Source: Zantedeschia hybrid cultivar
Lineage: Eukaryota > Streptophyta > Magnoliopsida > Alismatales > Araceae
Assembly (NCBI GenBank): GCA_030544215.1
Contig: JARZZO010000014.1
Coordinates: 36,237,734 to 36,301,733, forward strand
Length of the DNA: 64,000 nucleotides
Reading direction: 5' to 3'
The notes under the pieces: model-generated
Seen by the model: only the letters and a program-made list of their open reading frames with translations
Database searches by the model: none
What the model was told of the DNA's origin: nothing
Made by a program: the position numbers and the translations under genes
In this document: in pieces, positions 46,301 to 56,250 of the stretch
Layout: each line of letters begins with the position of its first letter
Position numbering within the stretch: position 1 is the stretch's first letter

Positions 46301-49300
46301 AAAGCAAAGCCAAAAGGAGGTTAATTGTAATGATGATGATGACGACAACGACACAAGGTTTTTTTTTAAAAAACAAAATATGGATTGTACTGCCAATTTT
46401 ATTAATAAAAGAGGAAATACAACCAATTGTAGTGAGGAGAGATTCCTCAACTACCCAACAAACCAGATAGAAGGACTCTTACAAATTAAAAAAGAACTTC
46501 CACTCAGTTATAGAACAACCTAATAAGACTTTGCTCCAAAAATAAATGAAATTCAAAGCACAAAGAAAAACATTTTCCTGGTAAATTCTACTTCCACGGA
46601 TTATTCCTTCATTCCGCTCCTTCCAGATGCTCCAGCAGATGGAATGAGGTAGCATAATAAAGATTTAGCAACTCATCGTGCTTCCCTCTACCCTTTTAAT
46701 TGCCTCGAAACAATCCCACATGTTCGCGATGGTGTCAAATTCAAAATGTCTTCCAGTGAGCTGTTCAATTATCCTCCAAATTTCCTTGCTGAACATACAA
46801 GTGCAGAACAGGTGGTCCACAGTCTCAGGTTCACTGCTGCAAAGGATGCACAAGTCATCGGCCTCTGGATGCCATTTCCTCCCGTATACTTTGGTAACTA
46901 TTCTTTTGTAGGACATTAACCACATGAAAGCCCTAACTTTTAAAGGGCATCTGACTTTCCAGATGGCTTTATGTAGTTTAAACTGCTGAATCTCACCATC
47001 TATAAGCTTGTAACGAGATCTAACCGAAAAAGTGCCTCCATGAAGACCCCAGTACAGCTGATCCTAAACACCCTGCTGTATGTCAATATTTTCCAGAATG
47101 GACAGAATAGAAGCATACTCATCTATTTCCTCATCCTTCAAATTCCTGCGCAACTGCAAGTTTCAGTGTTGACATGCTGAGCTCCCTTCTATACAGTTGA
47201 AGACTGTTATCCATTTGCTGTGTCAATCTGAAAATCTGTGGGTATCTATCCTTCAACAGAAACTCCCCTGCTCATTTATCCCACCAAAACAGAGTGTTCT
47301 GGCCATCACCAATCTTGACTCTAACACCTTTATCCACCCATGTTGCAGATTTCAAGATCCCCTTCCACATTGGTGACATCCATCTCCAATTATCTGGCGG
47401 CAGATAAAACCTGTGACCATCCTTATAGTGTTTTGATTTGATGATCTTTTTCCATAGTGCCATATCTTCAGTACACAGCTCCCACAACCATTTCCTTAGA
47501 AGAGCTAGGTTCATAACCCGCAGAACCCCCAGACCCCCTCGTTTGATGGGTTTGCAGACTAAACTCCATTTCACTAGTGACAGGAATTTAGCATCCAACT
47601 TTGAATCATTCCACAGAAATCTTCTCCTAATGGCATCCATTTTCCTCACAACACCTTTTGGGATATAGAACATACTTAAGGAATGCTGAGGCATGGCAGA
47701 AAGAACTGAGTTTAATAGCACAATGCTGCCACCCAAAGAAAGATTCTTCGATTTCCATGCCAACCTCCTAGTGATGACAATAGTGCAACTGCGGGTACTA
47801 GTCTGGTGGTGGAGTCTATGCACCTAGTTTCTTCTTGCACATTGACACTGGTAGAGGGTAGAGTCGAGGAAGTTAAAATTTTTTTTTTTTAAATGGTAAT
47901 GGTTATACCACCAATTTATCGATACATCAAAGAAACTTGAGTAAAGATATGAGAATTCTCTTTCACTCTCAACAGAAATTTACATCAACAAACAGTATAA
48001 GAAAAAGAAGCAATCTAGCATGAATTCTCTAAAACTTTTTCTCCACTTATCTGCTGGGACTTTGCGAACATACCTGCTCCAAGTATATACAGATGAAATA
48101 ACTTTGATATTTTCAATATAAATGCAGCAGCTTTTGAAGATAATAGCATGTCTTTTTCTCTATATATTCCAGCAAACTGTGTGAGGAATGATAAGAATCA
48201 AATGGTTCTTTAACTGCTTTTCAATCAAGCCTCAGCATGCAAAAATACTTCTACATTTCTTTAATCGTATGGAAAGAACATTGAAAACCAGCTATATAAG
48301 CAATTGGCTTCCATGCATTTTTACTAACAGGAGGTTATGAAAAGGCGATCAATATCTTCAATGCTTATACCACAAAAGGAGCAGACAATATCACACTCTT
48401 CAGACCATTTCCTCCTATATAACTTGGTAACCAGCCTTTTATTATACACCAGACATATAAAAGCCCTTACTTTCATAGGAGACTTTCATAGTCAAGGAGG
48501 TCATGATTCATAAGGTCAGCATGGACGGCAATCAGGCTATGGAAGTGGCCAATAGCAAGTAGATATCAAATATAATATGAAGGCTTCCAATTTCATCCAA
48601 CCACTAGTAACTATGGGTCAGCTTCTTCTTCTTATCCTCATAGTGCTTTTTTTAATCTTGATTCTGGACTAATCAAGTCAGCAAGCTTATACTCCAAGAG
48701 AGATCCAAAGAGGGATATATGATGTGACTGCATCTCTATTTGGCTATGGTGAATATAGGGAATACATGTAGCCTTCTTATGAATTTCAGTAGCAACAACT
48801 AGAGGATAAATTAGAAGGTTCTTCATACTATTTGTCTCTTATGGGGCAAGGATCATCTTGTTTCATTAAAATTGATATGTATTAATGCTTATTACATTGA
48901 TATATCATTTTCATATTTAATGTAAAGCAAATAAACATTTAATATGCATTATACATGCTTCTAAAAGTCTGAATCATAGAGTAATTATATCTCTCATAGT
49001 TATTGAACTTTTTTTCACCCTTAAAAGTTAAAACATGTCCAATTATTTTTCTCAATTTTTTTCTAATTTTTTAAACCCCATATCGATCAATATGGCTAAT
49101 ACTGGTACCGGTGCTGATATTGGTATTGCCATCCATGGTTGAGAAGGTCATTCAGTTTCTTACTGAAGAGATTGTTGATGTCATGCCATTGATATAAGAT
49201 TGTTTCTACCTTGAGAGGCTACCTTCCTCTTGCAAATTGTCACATGAAATTTTGTGTAAAAAAATCAAGTAGGTATTTGAATTTAAATCAATCAACATGC

Positions 49301-52300
49301 CATAACCCATTGTCCACAGAGATCAACTTCTGGCATCCACTAGTACCGTCACTCCCCTCAACAGTTATCTTATTGCTTTAGTAGCCAATTATACATCATG
49401 CCAACAGTAAGTTCTCCCCTCACATTCTGCAATTCCTGAAAGAAAACCACTCTTCACCATGAGGTCAATATACTATAATAAGTGCCCAAGTAAACCCATA
49501 CTCCACCCTGAACAAAAGAGTAAAATAAAGCTTTACAACATACCACAGCTTCCCCACCATTAAATTCTCATTCTACAATCTCAAAAAGCCCCTTTTAAGC
49601 CATTACTATTTTGATATCCACCCATTAGGCCTTCTACCTCTTACTTCTTGCTAATAGATAGATCCACGATATTTATTTTTTGTTCCTTCAAGACAATATG
49701 TCAACTTCATAGACTTCACGGGATGTATGGTTAGGCCCACATAATTGGAGTTGTTTCCTATTGTCATTATGAGAAGTTTCGAGTTATGATGTGCCTTCCT
49801 AGCATACTTGTCGAGGCTTACACCTAGGCAATGCCTAGGCACCACCTAAGTGACAAGGTTTCAAGGGCAAAGCAGTTAAATGCCTTATCCACCCAAACCC
49901 CCTGCAATCCACTTGATTGTGAAGATACTACCTAGGTACTACTTAGGCAAGCACCTAAGCGCTCAAGTACTCAAAGACGGCCAAGTATGCCTTAGGTCAC
50001 CTTGTTGCCTTGACAACTATGCTTTTCAATATATTTAATACATTAGATTGATACAGTATGATGCAGACCGACCAAATTAACTGGCCTGGTTATTGCTTCA
50101 CCTATTATTTCTATAGTTGTGTATGTTTTAAATAAATAAATATGTGCATACATGTATCTAATGTATTTGCTGCATTAAGTTGATATTACGCAATGCAGAT
50201 CTATTGAATTGAGCAGGCTGGTTATCATTTGTTCCATTATTGCTTATGTAATGTGCAAAAAGAGAAAGAAAAAATGGATCAAAACTGAGCAAAAAGAAAA
50301 ATGGATCAGAACTGAGCAAAAGGTCAGACGAGGGCATGACAATGTCCTTCCCATACTGGATGAGATACTCAACAAAGATTCCATAAGGCTTCATAGTCAA
50401 CTGAAAATACCTGACACAGGTGGTCATCTGACCAACCAGCCAAACCAGTTGGCGTGACCTTTCACTCATTACTCTTACGACTCTAAGGTATTCATAAGCT
50501 TCTAAACAAACAAAGAAGAATCACCATGTGGCAAACTAGTTCATGGATAATAAGACTAAGTCGACCGTCTCATATAAAATTCATCAACCATGCATACATC
50601 GAATTTGGTTCGATACTGTCACACATTCTGTATTCGTTCATTCCACCACATGGGGATCGCAATTAGAACACATTCATGAAGACCAAACTTGCAGTTAATG
50701 TGCACACAAGTGCGGAGATGAAGATGAAAAATGTGCGGGTAATCTACGCACACACCTTCTTAATTGGAGCTGTTCCTCCTCGATGATCTAGCCGGGCGAT
50801 CCAAGTAGCCAAAACGAAAGATACACACGGCATGATGAAAAAAAAGAAAGGAAACATCAGCTGCACATTTTTTTTTGCGCTAGTAAAGGTGATAACAATT
50901 AAGAATTGCAGAGGAAGAAAACACTAGAGAATATTTTGTGAATTCTATTGTGCCCTTTACGAATAGGCACTACCCCTTCTTATATAGTGATTGTGGATTA
51001 CAAAGAATAATAAAGGAAACTGCCATTACAGGAGTATCAGTGGCAGGTCTGTTACAGCAGACACCCAGGCACACATGGTTGATATGGAAGAATATTCTGT
51101 CAGTACATTGGCAGGGTTGTTACAGCAGACACCCAGGCACACATGGTATGAACAATATACAATTATCAAAATTTATAATTCCTTAACACCCCCCCTCAAA
51201 TCCAGGGGATTAGAAATCACATGGAGTTTGGAAAGGAGTGTGTTAAACCGTGGAGCTCGTAATGCCTTGTTCGGACATGAAAAACTGGATTAGCTGCTAA
51301 ATAGGTAGCACCAAGATTATCACACCAGAGAATAGGAGATTGGGCCAGAGAGACATTGAGTTCTCGAAGCAAGGACTGCAACCAAGTGACTTCTTCAGTA
51401 GCATTGGCCAGTGATTTGTACTCTGCCTCTGTACTTGAACGAGCCACAGTGGATTGCTTGCGAGAGCTCCATGAAATCAGAGTTGAACCAAAAAATACAG
51501 CATATCCACTTGTGGATTTTCTATCAAGTGAATCACCAGCCCAGTCAGCATCACAATAGGCATTAATTGATAACTGGGAAGCCGATTGAATGAGAAGTCC
51601 AAAGTTAAGTGTTCCTTTGAGATATCTGAGGATTCGTTTAACAGGCAGTCCAGTGAGTTTCAGATGGAGCTTTCATGAACTGACAAACTCTGTTAACAGC
51701 ATAAGAAATTTCTGGACGAGTGACTGTAATATACTGAAGAGCACCAACTATGCTGCGGTAAAATGATGGATCAGCCAAAAAAATTTCTGTCTCATTGGAA
51801 AAATCAGTACTCGGTGTAATTGGCGTGTTAACTGGTTTAGCATCAATCATAGATGCTCTTTGAAGTACACTTAGAATGTACTTATGCTGGGAAAGTAAGA
51901 GACCATTATGAACCGGAAGAGCTTCAATGCCAAGAAAATAATGCAACGGACCCAAATCCTTTAAAGCAAAAGTCTGTCCCAGCTGAGAAATAACATGACC
52001 AATAGCTTTTGAATTGGTGCCAGTAATAATTATATCATCAACATAGACTAAAATATAAACGATCTGATTGTGTTGATGATAAATAAACAGAGAAGAATCT
52101 GTTTTAGAAGGAGAGAACTAAAGTTCTATCAGGCGGACAAAGAGACGTTTAAACCAGGCCCTTAGAGCTTGACGAAGACCATAGAGAGACTTCCGTAATT
52201 GACAGACATAATCTGGATGATTACTATCAAGAAAACCTTGTGGCTGCTTCATGTAGACAATTTCTTCTAAATCTCCATGGAGAAAAGCATTATAAACATC

Positions 52301-55300
52301 CAATTGCTTAATAGGCCATCTGTAAGTCAAGGCTAGGGTGAGAATTAAACGAATGGTAGTTGGTTTTACCACAGGATTGAAGGTTTCATGGAAATCAATG
52401 CATGCTTGTTGTTTATAACCCCGAGCAACTAGCCTTGCTTTAAATCGATCAATGGTGCCATCAGATTTTTCTTTAATTTTGTAGACCCACTTTGAGTCAA
52501 TGATATGCATATCTGGTGTTGGAGGAACAAGAATCCAAGTTCCATTGGTGATAAGAGCATTAAACTCATCAGCCATAGCTTGGCGCCATCTGAAATCTTT
52601 CTGTGCATCTGTAAAAGAGGTGGGCTCATGATCAGCACTACCTTGAGCTGTAGAGGGATGTGGAATAATAGCTAAAAATACCTTTGGTTTTCGGGTGCCA
52701 TCTCTAGTTCTAGTGATCATAGGATGACAGGATGTGGAAGGAGGTAAAGGAACAGTAGAGAACATGGATGGATTAACAGGATCTGTAGAAGGTGAAGAAA
52801 GATGAGCAGGTGGAGATGGTGAACTATGAGAAATAGATGGTGAAGATATAGGAATTGAAGAACAAGACATATTAGGAATAGGTAAAAAGACACCAGATGG
52901 TGGAGAAGGGAGTGTAGGAGAGTAAGATTTTTATGTAAAGGGAAAACGGTGCTCATCAAAAATGACATGTCTAGCTATATGAGTTTTTCCTGTTCGAGGA
53001 TTATAACACTTATAACCATGATGAGAAGCGTTATATCCTAGAAAGATACATAAGGAAGAATGGAAATCAAACTTATGTTGTTGATATGGCCGAAGGAAAG
53101 GAAAGCAAGCACAACCAAATGTGCGTAAGAACTTGTAATCACGAATTCGACCAAATAATTTGAGATAGGGAGAGGAACTTTGAAGAACATGAGTAGGCAG
53201 CTGATTAATTAAGTAAACTGCAGTACATACAGCATCATCCCAAAACTGAAATGGTACACTTGCATTATGAAGCAGTACAAGAGTTGTTTCAATAATATGT
53301 TTATGTTTTCTTTCAGCTGAGCCATTCTGTTCATGAGTATGCGGGCAGGATCTTCGATGAAGAATGCCAAGATCATCAAAAATTTTAGAAAGAGATTGAT
53401 ACTTTCCTCCCCAGTCAGAATGAAGAGCCTTAATAGAATGTCCAAAATAATTTTCAACATGTCTACGAAATTGTAAAAACACAGTAGACACATCAGACTT
53501 TTGTTTTATAGGAAAAACCCAAGTATATTTGCTATAGTCATCAACAAAATTCACATAGTATCTGCTTCCATTCATAGACAAAACTGGAGCTGGCCCCCAT
53601 ACATCAGAAAAAACTAAATCCAATGGTTTAGAGGAAACATAAGAAGAAACAGGTAGAGGAAGTCTATGACTCTTGGCTGAGGCACATGCTTCACATAACT
53701 GAGAATTAAACTTCTGTGTGCTAGAAGGTAAACCATAAGTAGAAAGTATTTTCTTCACCAACTTGAGAGAAGGATGACCAAGTCTGCCATGCCAAGTATC
53801 AAAAGAAGCTCGTTCACCATTGTTAATCTGTCCATTGAGTCCCTTATTTGAGAAAGAAAGCTGATAAATCCTGTTCTTACTCTGGCATTGATGAAGCACA
53901 GTCCCCGTTGCTAGATCCTTAACAAGAACCATAGATGGAAAGAATTCCATAGAGACATTGTTGTCAGTGGTAAACTTCTGAACAGAGATTAAGTTCTTGG
54001 AAATTTCAGGCACGTGAAGTATGGAGCGAAAAGAAAAAGGAACACAAGCATTGGATAAAATAGAAGAACCAATATTAGTGATCTTCACACCTGCATCATT
54101 GCCTAGAACCACTCGATCTTGGCCATAATAAGGAGTGGCAGAATGCAGATTCTGAATATTAGCTGTGAGATGATGAGACGCAACAGAATCCGGGTACCAG
54201 ATAGAAGAAGAAGGAGGCACTGGCATTGGTGATGCAGTTGCTACATGATATGCCATTGGTGAAGCTGCTGAAGGTACTGGAGCAGAGAACCGAGGAGAGG
54301 GAGGAGCATATGGATTTCCTGTGTGAAAAGGAACATCATAACGCTTATTGCACGCATCTGCACGATGGCCAGGTACATTACAAATCTGACAGCGAACAAA
54401 AAATCCTCCAGGAGATCGTCCACGACCACGATTGCCTCTACGAAAAGGAGGCCGCAAAGGAGGAAAGAGGGCCGAGGAAGAAGATGCGGCGATGCAGTTG
54501 CACTTGGAGAATATGTAGATAGATGAGCAGCCGGAAAGGTTGACAATGGAGTTTGTTTAGACTGCCGATATAACCAACTCTCATGAGCTAGAAGATGACC
54601 ATGAAGTTCTTCAAGAGAAAAAGGTGGTTGCCTAGTGAGTGCAGCAGGAACAAAAGCTTGGTACTCGGTCCCCAATCCTCCAAGAACATTGAGAATTAGT
54701 TCACGATTGGGAACAGGCTGTCCAATAGCTTGAAGACTATCAGCAATCTTCTTAATTTTCTGAAGATAATCAGTAATAGACATAGAACCTTTGGAGATTG
54801 TACGAAGCTCTGAATGGAGCTCCAATGCTTGAGCTTGTCCCTGAGAAGCAAATGCAGAGGCAAGTGCATCCCAAGCAGACTTCGAAGATCGTAACCCAAC
54901 AATAAGAGAAAACATTTCTTCAGTAAGAGAGGAAAGAATCCAACTCAGGGTGAGTTGATCCCTACGAAGCCAGTGAAGGTACGCAGGATTCGGAAGCAGG
55001 GATGATGCAGGCGGAAGCAGGGATGAAGCAAGCGTTGCAGCATCAAGAACTTCGTCTTCAAACGCCTGGTGATGCATTGGCAGGCAGATTTCTGTTCCTT
55101 CAACAATGCCTAAGAGATCATGGCATAGAAGTAGTGGAAGAAATTGAGCTTTCCACATGAGATAGTTATCTCGAGTTAGCTTTAATGGGAGATAGTGAGT
55201 GATATTGGGTATAGGAAGAGAAGATGAAGAAGGATTGGTAGGAAAAATTGTGGAAGCAGGTGGAAGTGTTTCTGAGGAAGAAGATTGAGCCATTGGGCAG

Positions 55301-55805
55301 AAATGCTCTGATACCAAATTAAGAATTGCAGAGGAAGAAAACACTAGAGAATATTTTGTGAATTCTATTGTGCCCTTTACGAATAGGCACTACCCCTTCT
55401 TATATAGTGACTGTGGATTACAAAGAATAATAAAGGACACTGCCATTACAGGTGTATCAGTGGCAGGTCTGTTACAGCAGACACCCAGGCACACATGGTT
55501 GATATGGAAGAATATTCTGTCAGTACATTGGCAGGGTTGTTACAGCAGACACCCAGGCACACATGGTATGAACAATATACAATTATCAAAATTTATAATT
55601 CCTTAACAATAACTTAGTCAGTTGCACATTCGGAAGGGGGAAAAAAACAAAAGGAAAAGGGAAAAGGGCAAAGAAGAGGGAAGAGAAGACGGGAAAGAGG
55701 AAGAGAGGGCCAATTCACCTTCTCGGTGTAGGAAATGACGGGCGCGTCCCTGGAGAGCCCGTCGGGCCCGACCACGGGGAGCAGAGAGTGACGCTCGCCG
55801 GCCAT
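39321..55805 (-). CDS. Probable host gene, RAB6-interacting-golgin-like, exons 1 to (at least) 3 recognised
   Basis: Three minus-strand coding blocks form an ordered gene: 55719-55805 (start codon), 39527-39624 and 39321-39403. The last two join with matching phase (GCA-G / CA-CTT) under GT-AG rules, giving a Lys/Glu-rich coiled coil that includes KLTAGPKKA and ALEHLRKKIELSTERI. From memory this matches plant proteins annotated as RAB6-interacting golgin, small coiled-coil proteins expected at Golgi membranes; I have no direct functional evidence. Exon 1 ends in phase 0 while the 39527-39624 exon needs two preceding bases, so another exon of length 3n+2 must lie between them. Downstream exons were not found and may lie left of element A or be lost. 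Most of the intervening DNA is transposons, which makes an extremely long intron or a disrupted gene. Confidence 0.55.
39527..39624 (-). CDS. Golgin-like gene, exon encoding YIKENYSKIREVE...
   Basis: 98 nt, acceptor ATGTAG before it and donor GCAG/GTTGG after it. Reads one base of a codon, then YIKENYSKIREVEHELENL and on to GPKKA, then one base of the next codon, which is completed by the next exon. No stops and no other frame of interest. Confidence 0.7.
40073..40114 (+). repeat. GTGGCA microsatellite
   Basis: About seven imperfect six-base units. Confidence 0.9.
40302..40341 (+). repeat. T10-G30 homopolymer tract
   Basis: Ten T's followed by thirty G's. The G-run length is unreliable in most sequencing data, and the tract can form quadruplex structures. 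Confidence 0.9.
41335..41342 (+). repeat. 8-bp target site duplication of hAT-3 (left)
   Basis: CATCAAGG, identical to 42500-42507. Confidence 0.95.
41343..42499 (-). mobile_element. hAT-3, non-autonomous hAT carrying a host gene fragment
   Basis: 1157 bp. Starts CATGGATTACGGAATCGG and ends CGAAATTCCTTG, i.e. the hAT-1 termini in inverse orientation, between exact CATCAAGG duplications. Right-hand subterminal sequence (41343-41640) and left-hand subterminal sequence (42289-42499, including the stretch matching hAT-1 at about 15000-15065) are shared with hAT-1 and hAT-2. The middle (about 41650-42288) is unrelated to hAT-1 and encodes a Trp-rich protein fragment. This is the Pack-type or transduplication arrangement. 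Confidence 0.92.
41930..42288 (-). pseudogene. Captured fragment of a Trp-rich (WG/GW-like) host gene
   Basis: One minus-strand frame reads SDVVSSEKASGQVSQGLDNW, then AEAWNSTS, EDQAWIPK, GCWGNRNGSF, a TAG, then QRDAWSQEKP, SAWERSNGG and ENGGW. About seven Trp residues spaced 15 to 25 residues apart in Ser/Gly/Asp/Lys-rich sequence recall the AGO-hook (WG/GW) regions of plant Pol V largest subunit (NRPE1) or SPT5-like KTF1. The AT-rich sequence at 41650-41930 after ENGGW begins GTAGCC and looks like retained intron. Homology to a specific gene is my inference; the fragment is too short to be functional. Confidence 0.45.
42500..42507 (+). repeat. 8-bp target site duplication of hAT-3 (right)
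   Basis: CATCAAGG directly after the element end at 42499. Confidence 0.95.
45369..45382 (+). promoter_or_regulatory. Polypurine tract of element D
   Basis: GAGTGGGGGGCAAG directly before TGATAGGTGAG; fixes the plus orientation of the LTR. Confidence 0.6.
45383..45904 (+). repeat. 3' LTR-like segment of element D
   Basis: Begins TGATAGGTGAG, has TATATAAGG at about 45707-45715 and a C-rich downstream region ending near TTCTATTTTGTAGGG. The right border is set by where hAT copy 2 similarity begins (about 45905); a clear CA end and target duplication are not visible. No partner LTR is in the window. Confidence 0.5.
46359..47766 (-). mobile_element. L1-like LINE fragment 2, 5'-truncated
   Basis: Minus strand; the T run at 46359-46367 is the poly-A tail. 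It lies inside hAT copy 2, between GACACAAGG and CCTAGTGATGAC. Only the RT C-terminus and zf-RVT region remain (1.4 kb). Confidence 0.82.
46665..47766 (-). pseudogene. LINE fragment 2: RT end and zf-RVT
   Basis: From high to low: LAWKSKNLSLGGSIVLLNSV and RRFLWNDSK (RT thumb/connection), WWMSPMWKGIL-type region, then after frameshifts RAFMWLM-like sequence and a zf-RVT core CILCSSEPETVDHLFCTC (about 46780-46870). It is the same family as the LINE at 3009-6205, with clear divergence. Not functional. Confidence 0.8.
47862..47875 (+). repeat. Diverged target site duplication of LINE fragment 3
   Basis: AGTCGAGGAAGTTA here versus AGTCAAGGAGGTCA at 48490-48503 (11 of 14 match), flanking the LINE; copy 1 of the hAT element has a single AGTCGATGAGTTTA at the corresponding place. 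Confidence 0.65.
47879..48489 (-). mobile_element. L1-like LINE fragment 3, 5'-truncated
   Basis: About 610 bp, poly-T at 47879-47890 on the plus strand. Only the zf-RVT tail survives (RLVTKLYRRKWSEECD, CSFCGISIEDIDRLF at about 48355-48440). Inserted in hAT copy 2, separately from fragment 2. Confidence 0.78.
49138..50891 (-). other. Presumed intronic DNA of the golgin-like gene
   Basis: AT-rich DNA without recognised genes between hAT copy 2 and the copia element. At 49425-49435 (minus) a pyrimidine-rich acceptor (GGTTTTCTTTCAG) precedes 11 bases reading E-L-Q plus AA, which fits the missing small exon by content and phase, but the donor would be TG/TGAGG, not GT. Two diverged copies of an 80-bp unit lie at about 50035-50100 and 50160-50240. 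Confidence 0.4.
49806..50025. mobile_element. Possible small CCTAGGC-rich MITE
   Basis: Short segment with ACCTAGGCAATGCCTAGGC at its left and CTTAGGTCACCTTGTTGCC at its right. It resembles the ends of the insertion at 37262-38140 in motif content. TIRs and target duplication are not clear. Confidence 0.3.
50892..50896 (+). repeat. 5-bp target site duplication of copia element (left)
   Basis: ATAAC, identical to 55609-55613. Confidence 0.85.
50897..51188 (-). repeat. 3' LTR of copia element
   Basis: Minus orientation; begins TGTTAAGGAATT. Contains two copies of a GCAGACACCCAGGCACACATGG-like 20-base unit about 70 bp apart. Differs from the other LTR at three positions. Confidence 0.95.
51217..55293 (-). 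pseudogene. Copia gag-pol, nearly intact but broken
   Basis: ATG at about 55293 (MAQSSSSETLPP). Gag of the UBN2 type runs to about 54460, then a frame change; zinc knuckle CQICNVPGHRADAC (CX2CX4HX4C) at about 54380; protease WYPDSVASHH (Gly of DSGAS replaced by Val); GAG-pre-integrase; integrase with DVWGPAP, LHSDWGGK and HEQNGSAERK; TAA at 52931-52933; RT with KARLVARGYKQ, PIKQLDVYNAFLHGDL, SLYGLRQA; TAG at 52118-52120; YVDD at about 52035; RNase H (CDADWAGD, SSTEAEYKSLA) after a frame change near 51640. The product ends soon after NPVFHVRTRH, shorter than usual. Two stops, two frame changes and the protease change mean it cannot encode its own functions. Confidence 0.92.
55305..55316 (-). 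promoter_or_regulatory. Copia primer binding site (initiator tRNA-Met)
   Basis: TGGTATCAGAGC on the minus strand, adjoining the 5' LTR; the standard copia PBS. Confidence 0.92.
55317..55608 (-). repeat. 5' LTR of copia element
   Basis: Minus orientation, 292 bp, with a TATATA-like box in the middle (about 55399-55404). Followed by ATAAC at 55609-55613. Confidence 0.95.
55719..55805 (-). CDS. Golgin-like gene, exon 1 (start codon)
   Basis: 87 nt, MAGERHSLLPVVGPDG to SYTEK, then donor AAG/GTGAAT. It lies in a GC-rich island (55700-56200) unlike the neighbouring DNA, as expected for a plant gene start. The N-terminal wording (SLLPV...APVISYTEK) and the following coiled-coil exons suggest the same RAB6-interacting-golgin-like family. 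An in-frame upstream extension is possible, but this ATG has the better family fit. Confidence 0.6.
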
Positions 55806-56250
55806 CGTTTCCCTCCGTGGCAACGGGAGGACGCGTCAGAAAGAGCTCGATCAGGAGACGAAGAACAGGAACCGCAGCAACGACGAGCGAGAGAACGAGA
55901 TTCCGCAGCGACGGCCCCGGCCCCGGCCCCGGCCAGCCACCAGAAGAAGACCACCACTACAACTGACTGCAATATGGTTTAGATAGATCTGTTCCTGGGA
56001 TTCGCCATGGCTGCTATTGTGCCGCCAGCGCCGCCGATGCTGCCTGCGCACCGGGAGGGTCCACGAATGCGATCGGCAGCGGACGCCTGTCTCCTGTTAT
56101 GGAGGGGAGGAGAAGATTAACGGGGAGATTGATGCGAGGGAGATCTGGATCTTGTGAAACTGCCACCGTGGCTTTGTTGCTGGTCATGGGGGACGCGGTT
56201 TCCTTTGGGGTGGGTTAGGACCAGGGATTTGAGGGAAAATGGGATGAAAA
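55806..56250 (-). promoter_or_regulatory. 5' UTR and promoter region of the golgin-like gene
   Basis: GC-rich sequence upstream of exon 1, including a CCGGCC/GGCCCC tract at 55905-55935. A short minus-strand frame (MTSNKATVAV..., about 56012-56186) ends before exon 1 and could be an upstream ORF. I cannot place a TATA box or transcription start with confidence. Confidence 0.4.

Larger units (their letters stand above)
45905..49137 (+). mobile_element. hAT element remnant, copy 2, with two LINE insertions
   Basis: Plus-strand match to the transposase C-terminal part and 3' end of hAT copy 1. Pieces are 45905-46358 (includes a 98-codon frame ending EWLIEQP), 47767-47878 and 48490-49137, joined in copy-1 order once LINE fragments are removed. 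Copy 1 equivalents are about 1303-1730, 1765-1850 and 1855-2541. The right end is the ATCCATG at 49131-49137. The left part of the transposase is missing where element D's LTR abuts. Confidence 0.75.
50897..55608 (-). mobile_element. Ty1/copia retrotransposon, young, 4.7 kb
   Basis: Minus strand. LTRs at 50897-51188 and 55317-55608 (292 bp each, only three substitutions seen), flanked by ATAAC. tRNA-Met type PBS (TGGTATCAGAGC, minus) at 55305-55316 and PPT (GAGGGGGGG, minus) at 51189-51197. The order gag, protease, integrase, RT, RNase H defines copia. It sits about 110 bp downstream of exon 1 of the golgin-like gene, in the same transcriptional orientation. Confidence 0.95.

Noticed and set aside
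50938..55606. Two near-identical 82-codon plus-strand frames (50938-51186 and 55358-55606)
   Set aside because: Both are antisense readings of the copia LTRs; the duplication is the LTR pair, not a gene family.
55851..56051. Arg/His-rich minus-strand frame upstream of exon 1
   Set aside because: It arises from GC-rich promoter/5' UTR sequence and does not connect in frame with the recognised exon.
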